64,000 bases of DNA, taken from NCBI GenBank assembly GCA_039519185.1, contig CM076854.1, positions 151,861,402 through 151,925,401 of the forward strand. The letters run 5' to 3'. Below are positions 21,798-32,522 of this stretch, piece after piece. Origin of the DNA: Astragalus membranaceus. Lineage: Eukaryota > Streptophyta > Magnoliopsida > Fabales > Fabaceae. Position 1 is the stretch's first letter. Each line of letters begins with the position of its first letter. Made by a program: the position numbers and the translations under genes. The notes below the pieces were generated by a model that made no database searches, was not told where the DNA came from, and worked only from the letters and a program-made list of their open reading frames with translations.

Positions 21798-24700
21798 TAG
21801 AGCTGTCAATGGGCCGGGCTTGGGCCGGCCCGGCCCGGCCCATCGGGCCAAACAGTGCATACGGGCAGGGTCGGGCCAGCCCGATATTCTGATGGGCTGC
21901 AAAAATTACGGCCCAGGCCCGCCCAACACCAGCCCATGGGCCAACGGGCCAGCCCAATGGGCCAGCCCAACGGGCCACAAATCATTAATGCTGCTAACAG
22001 TACCTGGAAATTGTTTCCACCATTTGCAAAATTGCAAGTATGTTAAAATTGTTTCCACCATTCACAACTAGTACTACTAACAGTACTTGCAAAATTGTTT
22101 CCACCATTTGCAAAATTGGATGTTAAAATTGTTTCCACCATTCACAGGAACAGAAGCAACAGAAGCAGAAACTCTATTGCAGTACAGTACAAACCAACAA
22201 TTAAACAACACTACTAACAGGAACAGAACCAGAAACTCTATTGTAGGAATTCAGAAACAACACTACTAGACAGCAACACTGCAGGAATTCAGATAATACT
22301 GTAATAGACCAGAAATACTACAAAGTATATATCCCAAACAGCCAATAGGTACAGACCAGAAAAATTACAAAGTAGAGCTGCAATAGACCAGTTAATTAAG
22401 TACTACAAATTAAAGCAAAATACAACAAATAGAGCTGCAATAGACCATAACATTAAAGCAATAGACTACAAATTCAGCAGCAACGTTTAACTAATATGAT
22501 CCGACAGCTTTATCTCCTCCACAAGTTCCGGCACATCTACAAGAATAATACAAAAAAGTCAATGACAAAAATAATGCAACCAATTACCAAAAATCAATAA
22601 CAAAAGAGATTTTTAATATATTAATACCAGATGGTCCAACTTCATTATAGCCGTGCAACCAATTACGCGTGCAAATGAGGGCTTGCACGGTTTCGGGAAG
22701 TAAGCTATTTCTATACTTATGCAAGATACGACCTCCGATGCTAAACGAAGATTCAGAAGCTACTGTTGTGATTGGAATGCTAAGAAAGTCACAAGCCATA
22801 GTTGCAAGTTGAGGAAATCGACTCTTATTTATCTTCCAATATTGGAGGATGTCAATATCAATCCCATCAAGACATGGCTCATTTAAATATATTTCCAATT
22901 GAGACTTGCCAGCATTAGAAGTCTTTTGTCTCCTTTCTTTATGGTATTCCTAGAGTTAAACATGCAAATCAATGAAGAGATAGAAGTCTAATTAAAACAA
23001 TGTATAAACAATGTAAACTAAAGATGTAATGAATAATGATAAAAGATAATAACTAGCTATTTACCTCAAGATATGATGAGCTACTTATTGAGGATTGAGT
23101 GTCTCTTGATGAACTAGCTAAAGATGATAGTGATGCAGTTGTGTTGTTGGTATATTCACTAAAGAGACCATACAAACTTTCCTTCAATTTGTTAACCTTA
23201 TCTTCATACTCAGTTGGATAAAGTCTTTTAAAACAAAAAGTTATAAAATCAAACTTTGATGTTGGGTCAAAAACACATCCAAGAGCAAGATTGACCGAAT
23301 ATTCACTCCAATACTTATCAAATTTGAGCTTCATCCTTATAGCCATATCTTTGATCACAACATCTTCACTATTCAAATTTTCATTCAATCCCATCTCTAT
23401 AAGTGCAACTTGTGTGAAGTATAAGTTTGAGGTTGGATAAGATGACCCGGATATTAAGTTAGTAATAGTATAGAATGGTGCCAAGAAAGCACATATCTTA
23501 TCCGCTCTATCCCACTCTTCAAGGCTTGGGCAAATCTTGTAGTTCTTATCATTAAAACTCAAGTTAATGAATGCACGTCGATACTTAATGGCACTTTGAA
23601 GCATCATATATGTAGCATTCCACCTAGTGGAGACATCCATCCTCAAGAAACCACCACTTACATCATCTAGATGCACTTCTTTAATACATGCTCGGAAATC
23701 CCTCAACCTCCCCTCTGAAACCTTCACATACTTAACACTTTCTCGAATCTTATGCAAAGCATTCCCAGCCGCCTTCAAACCATCTTGAACTATGAGATTC
23801 AAGATATGTGCACAACACCGCACATGAAAGTATTTACCTTTACTTAACAGTGCATCTTGCAAATTAAGCCTATCTTTCAAAAAATTTACCATGCTATCAT
23901 TAGACGAGGCATTATCTAATGTGATAGAAAATATTTTTGTAGCTATCCCCCAATCCTTCAGAGCTTCAAGTACTTTTCCAGATAATTCCAATCCTGTATG
24001 GGAAGCCTCTAAGTGGCAAAAGGAAAGCAATTTGCTATTTAACTTCCAATCATGATCAATATAATGAGCAGTCACAGTCATATAACCTTGTGTTGTTACG
24101 GCTGTCCATACATCAGAAGTGAGACAAATTCTACTAGGAATGGATGCCAACACACTCTTTAGTTTATTCTTTTCACTTAAAAACACACCCATACAATCAT
24201 CTTTTGCAGTGTTTCTAGAAACTGGTTGAAACTCGGGATTCAAGACTTTGTTGACCACCAAAATCCCCTCATACTCGGCGTAGCTAAATGGGAGATCATG
24301 TTTGATAATACCTTTAGAAAGTGCCTCTCTATAAGCCATACTATCAAATTTCCACTGCTTCAACAATGTAGCTTTCTTGTCCAACATAAGTCCCACATCT
24401 TCATATTTAGGAGTTAAACCACATCTTTCATAATGGCGCCATAAATGTTTGGTGCCACCGGTAGATTTGGAAGAAAGCACTTTCGCACAACCCTGACATT
24501 TACATTTTTCCCCTCCCTCCAACTTTTCAAAATATTTCCAAACCTCAGAAACTTTTCTCCCGACTCTCTTAGACTTCTCATTTTTCTTAACATCATCCAA
24601 ATCATCATCAGAATCGATTTCCATAATTTCAAGATTCGGTTCAACATCCATAACTAAAAAACATTAAACTAATCAGAACATAAATAACAGAATCACAAAT

Positions 24701-25847
24701 ACAAACACAGAATCAGTACACACACAACTAACAGAATCAGTACACTTAATAAGTAACTTGATTGACATTCCATTTACATCAGACCAAATACAATACAAAC
24801 AGACCATGAATAATGAGTACACAAATAACAGAATCAGTACACAAATAACAGGATGATGAGTACACAGAGTCAGAACATAAAAACAAACAAACAGAGCTAG
24901 TACAAGAAAACGAAAACAGAATCGGTACAAGAAAACGAAAATAAACAGAATCAGTACAACAAACAAACAAAATCAGTACAAGAAAACGAAAACATGAAAA
25001 CGAAAACAGAATCAGAGTGAGAGAAAACGAAAGAACAAACCTGAGATTCTTTAACTTTAGAGAAGAGTCCCAAATGGAAACGCCTCAACTTCAGCTTCCT
25101 CCTTGCAACCAAGAAAACGAAATAGTACTGTGTTAGAGATGGAGAATGAGAATGTGATGGAAAATGGAGAATCGGAGAACGGAGAACGGAGAATCGGAGA
25201 ACGCAACAAGGATTGAAGGATCGAGCGACTTACCAAACGAGAAGGCGAGCGAAAGGGAAGAACGAGAAGGACCGACAGCAACCCCAAAGCCAGAAAACGA
25301 GAAGCCAGAGAAACCGCGAGCAAGCGAAGAACGAGAAGGAACGAGAGCAACCGCAAAGCCAGAGAAGGAGAAGCTAGAGAAACCGAAAACGAAATAGTAC
25401 TTGGGTGAGATGCGCTTGGGTGAGATGCGCTCGGCTTGGGTGAGTGAGATGCGACTCATGCGAGATCAGATGTGAGGTTTAGGGTTTCACAGCGTGAGCG
25501 TGGCTGTGGCCTGCGTGAGACTTGAGAGTGTGAGAGTGAACCGTGAGAGTGAAATGAGACTGAGAACGTGTTTTCTTTTTTTTTGGTCAACAGAACCGTT
25601 TGTGAGTGTGAGAGTGAACCGTTTGTTGTCTAATATGTGTTTTTTTTTTTTAAAAAACAAAAAAGAAACGGGCCAGCCCGAAGCCCACAGGGCCGACCCG
25701 ACCCGGCCCAGTTGTATCATCGGGCCTCTCGGGCCGGGCCAAAAAATATACCGTTCGTTTTGGGCTACTATTTTTAGAGCCCGGGCCCAACAAAAAACTC
25801 GGGCCACTGGGCCGGCCCACTGGGCCTGGCCCAAATTGACAGCTCTA
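21798..25847 (-). mobile_element. Autonomous hAT transposon, 4050 bp, apparently intact
   Basis: Perfect 13 bp inverted ends TAGAGCTGTCAAT and ATTGACAGCTCTA lie between perfect 8 bp duplications TCTAGAAT (21790-21797 and 25848-25855). Both subterminal regions are packed with GGCCC/GGGCC motifs (21810-21980 and 25670-25840), candidate transposase-binding arrays. It carries one intron-containing transposase gene with no disabling lesion. The presumed 5' leader (24680-25010) is a degenerate tandem of ACAGAATCAGTACAC. The paralogous site in copy B is empty. Perfect ends, an intact gene and an unfilled sister site all point to recent insertion. Confidence 0.95.
22487..24651 (-). CDS. hAT transposase (BED zinc finger, Ac-like), three exons
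   Basis: Predicted exons 24651-23065, 22949-22628 and 22536-22487 join in phase to about 652 residues. Both introns are GT...AG (GTAAAT...CTCTAG, 115 bp; GTATTA...TTGTAG, 91 bp). The N-terminus has a BED-type finger (about residues 35-78: Cys52, Cys55, His69, His73). Asp180 in CLTSDVW and Asp246 in ITLDNASS fit the first two catalytic acids of the hAT RNase H-like fold. FDKYWSEYSVNLALGCVFDP marks the middle domain. Exon 2 encodes the C-terminal dimerisation domain (TTVASESSFSIGGR, LLPETVQALICTRNWL). It would cut and rejoin DNA at the element ends in the nucleus. The ATG at 24651 is the first in frame and leaves a normal acidic leader. Expression is unknown. Confidence 0.93.
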
Positions 25848-25991
25848 TCTAGAATATCGCCTCAGAGAAGAGGAAGCCAGAGACGAGCTTGGTCGAGGGG
25901 AGTCCTCGGGATAGTAAGTATCATCAAGGGTCCGACTTGGGGGAGTTCCCAACCCTCGCACTCCTTTACGACGAGGCAGAGAGCGGTGATG

Positions 25992-28110
25992 TGTCGTTTA
26001 TACCCCCATTTTGTCCAATATCTTTTTACTAGTCATTTTTATTGTTACTAGTTTGCATAACATAAGTCCCAAGTTCTATTACTACGAGATAAGTTTTCCA
26101 AACTCATTCAGTTGCCATCTCATTTTAGTTTGCGTGAGATTTGCACCTATCTAATAATTTGTGCCTGATTTTAATACCTTGTTCAGATTGAGCTTTATTT
26201 TAGTCATTTCTCTAATTGGGCCTGATTTTAGTCGTTTGATTGAGTTTGGCTCAATTTAGTCCTTTTCTTTTCTAGGTGACCGAAAGTAATGATAAAAAGT
26301 CAAAAATAATTATTCAGAAGTTGTCGTTAGTCTAAAAATACAAAAATAATAACAATTTACAAAATCATAAAAATAAATAACAAAATTACAAAAAATATAT
26401 TACAAAAATCACAAAAATAGTCTAATTAAAAAATAACAAAAAAGAAATCTTCAGAGCGGCAGCTTCAGCACCTCCAGCAGCTGCGCCTCTAATGTCCTCC
26501 CGAGGAAGTTTTCTAACCCTACTCCTAATCCTGAAAATGGAAAGGAAAGATTGATGCACATAAATTCTTGATCCTGTTATTGACCTATAAAAAGAGGACG
26601 AAAATCAATAGCAAGACAAACAGAAAAAACACCCAAACGGTTAGATTTTCACGCTGAAACCCTAATCACAAAACACCAAAAGTTCTAAAATGAGAAAGAG
26701 CAGCAAGCAAATAGTACCGGTAATAGCAAAAGGCGAATTCGTACCAGTAATAGCAAAAGGCGAATTCCTGAGACTGGAAAAAAGGTTGGTAACCACGATT
26801 TTGTTTTCTTTATATTTGGTCAAGTTCAGTACATAGTAGGCTTTTTTTTAAAGAACTGTAACTGTTAATAATTTGAAATCAGTAGCAATCCGAATTTGAA
26901 ATATGTATATACGTAGCTGAACTAAAAATCGTATTTTAAGTTTATATTAATAGAGTTTATATTGGAAATAGAATAGGGATGAAAACTAGTAGTAATGTAG
27001 TATTAACAGATTAGCGTAGATATTAGGGTTTTCAGAATCAGTCCTTTTTATGAAAAACGAAATTATGATATATCTCAAAATAGGTTTAGTTGTAAAAATT
27101 AGGGTTCCAGAATTAGATTCTTTTTAGAAACCGAAATTAGGACTTAGGATTTGTCAAATACAAAAGAGGAGCCATAGAGTTTCAGAATGGTAATGTAGAC
27201 ACAAGATTTTGAGAAACAGAAGTAGAAATAGACTAGAAGAGATGAATAAAAGAACAAAAACATGAAAAAGGAAGGGAAAACAAACCTGAACCACGAAAAA
27301 TAACGCCAAATCGACGTCGTGCTCGCCGGAAAACCACTCGGATGCCGTCGCCGTCGCCGTCGTCCCTCCGGTCACCGTGGCCGTTCGCTCCAAAAAAAAA
27401 CGTCGTCGTCCATCCCCTGGTTAAAGAAGAGAAGTAGAAATTAGGATTTCCATTCTTTTTTTTTGGTGAACAGGGTTTCCATTCTTAAAAGTTAAAACGT
27501 GCCTTATATTTTAATTCATTTTTAATTTTAATTTTTTTTAACTTCAAATTATTATTTACACCTCCTCCTTTTTCGTTATACACTCCCTTTTATTTTGACC
27601 AAACGTTATACACTCCCTTTGAAAGCCCTTAAATTCCCGGGCCAGTTTTTTAAAAGTCTAACGAGCAAAACTTGGCTGGTGCTTTTCGCACCCCTTCTTT
27701 TAAATACAACCCTCTTTCTATTAATTGCACTTCTGTAACACAGTATAATTGGATGTGAGGTAAATGTGAGAATCACAACATAAATAAAGATAACAAAAAT
27801 AATCTCGTATATTCAAATCTGTGGTGTTAATATTGATTTTCGAAGATTTAAAATGGTGTATTTTTAGAGAATCATATAAAATTTCAGTAAAAAAAAAAGA
27901 GAATCATATTAAGTTATTAATTTGTAGAATTCATAAGATTTCAACTAATTATAAATTGTCATCCAAAAATTATGATGAATTCAATTAGATAAATGTCTTT
28001 GTTTTGCCAAAATCAATTAGATAAATGTCATTATCAAAGCATGAGTGGAATTACGGAAATTATGATAAATAATTGATTTCAAATAAATGGTTGTAATCAT
28101 TTGATGCTAA
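25992..28110. other. AT-rich region, possible LTR start, no confirmed gene
   Basis: It starts TGTCGTTTATACCCCC, which looks like an LTR beginning, but I could not find a matching end. At 26690-26800 a short ORF encodes VPVIAKGEF twice, through a direct 27 bp duplication (26714-26740, 26741-26767). A minus-strand stretch at 27393-27285 (MERTATVTGG... to FFVVQ, then GTTTG) could be a first exon but matches no family I know. Both are repeated in copy B (38872-40990). Confidence 0.4.
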
Positions 28111-28140
28111 CTAGTTTTTTACCCGTGCATACGCACGGGT
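28111..28140 (-). mobile_element. Helitron 3' terminus (copy A)
   Basis: On the minus strand a perfect hairpin of ACCCGTGCGT/ATGCACGGGT type (28121-28140) is followed by A6, then CTAG and T. The element lies to the right; its 5' end was not found. The same terminus is at 40990-41019 in copy B. Confidence 0.72.
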
Positions 28141-28726
28141 GATATGGTATGATCGTTGTATTGCCATGAAGTCATAATAGTAATTTGAAAGATAATTATA
28201 AGTTGTGAACAATGTCCAAAATGTATGATTTGAAATTTAAAGTGGAAAGAGAGGTATTATGTCATATAACATACAAATGAAAATTATATTGAGTAGATTA
28301 CTCCTAAATTATTTAGTAGAAAATTATAAAAAGGCTGTAATCTACCTCATTTGTAATCTACCTCATTTGTATGAAAATTATATTGAGTAGATTAATTTTA
28401 ATAGTTTTAGTAGCTTTTTTATTGAATGAAAATTATATTGAATAGAAAATTATATTAAGTAGATTACTCCTTTTCAATAATTTTTTTTAGTAAAATATTT
28501 TGCTCCGTAGTTTTAGTTCCATTTTTTGCTCCGATTGCATTGATTTCTTGGCTCTGATAGTTTCGTTCATGATGATTACTAGTTGTTTAATTATTAATCA
28601 AAGTTATTGTTGATGCTCTTTTATTTTTTAAATAAATTGTTGTGGTGAAGTTAATTAGCAACACTAATTGTTCTTTTTGGTTGAGCAGGTTTCACAAAAT
28701 GTTTAATTATCTGATTTCGTGTTTTA

Positions 28727-28882
28727 CCACCACTATTATCACTACTACCACCACCACTAGTCCTACTATTACCACCACTACCACCACTACCACAACCACC
28801 CCCACCACTACCACTACTACCACTACCACTATTACCACCACCCCCACCACCACCACCACTACCACTACTACCACCACCACCT
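28727..28882 (+). repeat. ACC/ACT-rich microsatellite (copy A)
   Basis: About 155 bp of CCACCACTA-type triplets. They create an ORF reading mainly Thr that is not a gene. The equivalent in copy B is at 41606-41761 and is almost identical. Confidence 0.9.
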
Positions 28883-29638
28883 AATGGTTGAAGAGATGGA
28901 ATGGAAGTTCTTTTTTCTGAACAGTATGAGGAGATTCAATAAGTAGTTTTTGTCTTTGATACCCTGTGTTTTTTACTTGTTGGTCATGTACCTAATAATT
29001 TATCAAAACAATTGCAGTGTTTGATCTAAAACAATTATGTTGTTGTTGCATTTTCTATCTTCAATACGGAATAGCAGGGTGAGATTGAGAATGTCTTATA
29101 CACGCGGTACCATTACAAGTTACAACGCATTTGATTTGAACTAGTCAATTTCATAAAATCCTCTCACTTTAAAGTGTTCAAGAGTCCCTGCAACACTTGT
29201 TGAAAGAACATCACGAGTGCCGCAAGTGCAGATAATAAAAAATAAGTTGCTAAAAAAGGAAACAAGAGTGAAGCACTCGATCGCCGAAAAGAAATTGTTG
29301 AATTGGAATAAGTTTGAAAATACAAAAGGGGTTAGCTCTGACATACTTTTGTCTGTGCAACCACCCCTAAATAGCTCTTGAATTGGTCAGCTTATTGATC
29401 AATAAAGTCGCCTTTACTATCAATCTCCACACTATATATATTTGTGACCAGTTGGACGCCTACAAGTGAACAACTTTAATGATGTTGGACGTCCGATCTT
29501 CTTTTTTGAAGGGTCGGTGCTCGAATCACCAATGATATATGTTTGAATAAAAGAAAGAAAAAAAACACTAACCAAATATAAATATGAAGGAGACCTTAAT
29601 CATGTGGATACAATTTATAAACCAACCGAAAAACAACA
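28883..29638. other. Spacer without recognisable genes
   Basis: Nothing protein-like or RNA-like was recognised on either strand. Copy B equivalent: 41762-42517. Confidence 0.5.
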
Positions 29639-29647
29639 TATATATTA

Positions 29648-30713
29648 GGCTAAATAGCACTTTTGGTCCTTTATCTTTGCTCCAGATTTCACTTTGGTCC
29701 TTTATCTTTTTTTTGGTCCGTTTTTGTCCTTTATCTTTCATTTTCGTTTCACTTTGGTCCTTTATCTTTTTTTGTGTCCGTTTTGGTCCTTTATGTTTCA
29801 TTTCGTTTCATTTTGGTCCCTCACGTTATTATTTAATTCAATTAAAACATTAAAACAATTAAAACAAAATTATTTTAAAACAATTAAAACAATTTTTTGG
29901 TCTCCCACCGTGAACCCCCCCCCCCCCCACCGTGAACCCCTCCCCCCTCACCGTGAGCCACCAACAACCACCACCCATACTCCCCCCCCACTCGATCTGG
30001 ATCTCCCTCACCGTGAGCCACCAATAACCACCACCCATACTCCCCCCACTCAATCTGGATCTCCCTCACCGTGAACGAAACTGGTGCGCACCGCCCCCCC
30101 AGATCTGGATCTGAACGGCGAGAGAGGGAGAGGAGAGCGACGAGAGAGGGGGGTGCGCAGAGAGAGAGGGAAAACGAGGGGGAGGTGCGACGAGAGAGGG
30201 AGAGCGACGAGAGAGGGAGAACGATGAGAGAGGGAGATCGACGAGAGAGGGGTGCGCAGAGAGAGAGGGAAAACGAGGGGGGGAGGTGCGACGAGAGGGG
30301 GAGAGCGACGAGAGAGGGGTGCGCAGAGAGAGAGGGAAAACGAGGGGGGGAGGTGCGCAGAGAGAGAGGGAAAACGATGGGGGAGGTGCGCAGATCTGGG
30401 TTTGGGAGGTGGTGGTTGACGGTGGTGGGTGGTGGTGGACGGTGGTGGGTGGTGGTGGACGGTGGGGGGGGGGGTTATGTTTTATTTTTTTAATTGTTTT
30501 AATTGTTTTAATGTTTTAATTGAATTAAATAATAACGTGAGGGACCAAAATGAAACGAAATGAAACATAAAGGACCAAAACGGAAACAAAAAAAGATAAA
30601 GGACCAAAGTGAAACGAAAATGAAAGATAAAGGACCAAAACGGACCAAAAAAAAGATAAAGGACCAAAGTGAAATCTGGAGCAAAGATAAAGGACCAAAA
30701 GTGCTATTTAGCC
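29648..30713. mobile_element. MULE, same family as 802-1986 (copy A)
   Basis: Ends GGCTAAATAGCAC and GTGCTATTTAGCC; perfect 9 bp duplication TATATATTA (29639-29647 and 30714-30722). The arms repeat the TTTGGTCCTTTATC core as in 802-1986. The interior has C-rich blocks on the left, a GAGAGAGGGAGAGCGACG-type repeat (30120-30370) and GGTGGTGG repeats near 30400-30470. No transposase is present. The interior differs from the 802-1986 copy, so the family shares ends more than contents. Confidence 0.9.
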
Positions 30714-30790
30714 TATATATTATAAGGAAAATCATAATCACCATCTTATCAATCACAACCACTCCTACCAACTTTCACTTATTCATACTA

Positions 30791-30822
30791 CTAGTTTGTA
30801 TGACCCGTGCACGCTGCATGAG
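30791..30822 (-). mobile_element. Decayed Helitron 3' terminus (copy A)
   Basis: On the minus strand an imperfect hairpin (ACTCATGCA/TGCACGGGT, two mismatches) precedes CATACAAA, CTAG and T. Same orientation as the end at 28111. Copy B equivalent begins at 43707. The imperfect stem lowers confidence. Confidence 0.45.
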
Positions 30823-30934
30823 TATACATATCATTTGAACTTATTTTGTAATATTTTTGTAAAAGAAATAAATATATTGAATTTAATTTAAAATTGTTGT
30901 TGTTAAAATACTATGTATAGTTATGTAATAGTTA

Positions 30935-31021
30935 GGGGCGGAGAGCATGGTCACTGACTTCCGGTCCCCATCCCCAAATTGATCGTGGAGGGAATTTCTC
31001 CCCGGTCTCCGTCCCTACGGT
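30935..31021. mobile_element. Remnant of the GC-ended hAT MITE family
   Basis: GGGGCGGAGAGC, TCCCCATCCCC and CTCCCCGGTCTCCGTCCC recall the subterminal sequence of the MITE at 13128-13636. Only about 90 bp remain, with no target duplication. Copy B equivalent: about 43851-43938. Confidence 0.45.
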
Positions 31022-32482
31022 ATCTTATAATTGTACACACACTCATTTATTCGAATGTAACAATTAGATAATTATTTTTTTGACCAAAACAATTAAGAAA
31101 TATAATTCTCCAAATGATTGAGAAAAGACAAAACTTGTTTCATTTCTCTCTTGCAAACACAATTAAGTGAATATCATGATGTATGAGCCAAAAACGAAAA
31201 TGTCTGCCCATACGAAAATTGCAAGTAGATACGATCTTCTCATGATTGCAAATTCAAGCCGAATACATACATTTTTCGAAAAAGTAAAAACTTAGACCAA
31301 ATTGGAAAAACCGTAAATGAAGACTCGAGGTCTACACATTAGTCGTGGGATGTTTACTTGCGATTGTACTTGTAGAAGTAGATAAAGCATCATAAAGGCG
31401 CGATTCTTGTGGTTACAGAAAAAATGAAGTTAAGATACATGGAAATGAAGGAGACAATGATAAATACAGGCGTAATTCTTCTAGCAATGCATATTTTTTT
31501 GAAAACATTTTTCACTAAACTAAAAATAATGAAAATAAGTATCGAGTTATATCAAACAATTATGAAAAGAAAACTTAAGCATTAACAAAATTTAAACATG
31601 AAGTTAATCAGTTTCATGCAAGACTAAGGTGTTATTCCTCATTCGGTTTCTTCTATTATCTTAGGTTCTTTCAATCTCTCCTCTCACATCCAAAGATCTG
31701 TCCTTCGACAAAAATGTAGTAGTAATGACATTGGTTTCATCAAAATCTTTTTGGGTTCTTTCCTCTTAATCCAGACTAATTAATGAAGAGTTACACAAAA
31801 TGGAATACCATTTAAAACCACATAAGAGGACTAAAGTAAATACGTGATATTTTTTGAACTTGATAAAGTGATTAGCAGTAACAGTATTAAAAATGTATCG
31901 GATAAAAATCTGATATTTTTTCTTATGATGACATCAGACTTTTGTACTACTATATTTATTGAGAATATTTCAATGCTATTGAATATACATTTTCAAATTT
32001 GAATTTCGGTAATAATGGCAGAACAAAATAAAGGAGTTTTGTTTGTATACATCTAAATAAAAATAATTGTGTATTAATTGTACACTTTTACATTGCAATT
32101 TTATTGAATTTAAAATAATATTTTAAACAAAAAAATCTCAAAAATTCATTTGATATTTAAAATGTATAACTCTACTTCAAATTTAAATTATTTGAAATGT
32201 TATAATTACTGGTTGCTATAATGCCTATTAATACAAACAGATTTTGGGAATATATTCAGATTACTCAAATTCAAATTTAAATTATTTGAAATGTTATAAT
32301 TACTGCTATAATGCTTATTAATACAAATTCAAATTTAAATTATTCTACATTAATTCTGTAATAAAGAGGTGATAATGATATTTCGGATATTAAATAAAAC
32401 GCATTAAAGTTGAAAATTGTTTTTTGACTAAATTAAAGTTGAAAGATTTTATTGTTGTCATACAAATTTTCGTTTGAAATTG

Positions 32483-32522
<40 letters not shown>

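Larger units (their letters stand above)
2421..25991 (-). mobile_element. Degenerate Ty3/gypsy Tat-type retrotransposon, 5'-truncated and five times interrupted
   Basis: On the minus strand the order is gag (about 25991-20517), protease remnant, reverse transcriptase, RNase H, a second RNase H-like segment and integrase (to 13750). These are followed by an antisense extra ORF (8522-12820, plus strand), a polypurine tract and a 3' LTR (2421-2740). A pol-downstream antisense ORF and a second RNase H are known features of the Tat lineage. Frameshifts and stops break every protein. Five insertions with clean target duplications lie inside. The 5' LTR is missing: at about 25991 the gag leader gives way to unrelated sequence beginning TGTCGTTTATACCCCC, possibly another LTR. 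The element is therefore non-functional. Confidence 0.85.

Noticed and set aside
28642..28884. Thr-rich ORF (and its copy at 41521-41763)
   Set aside because: It is an ACC/ACT microsatellite preceded by a few unrelated codons.
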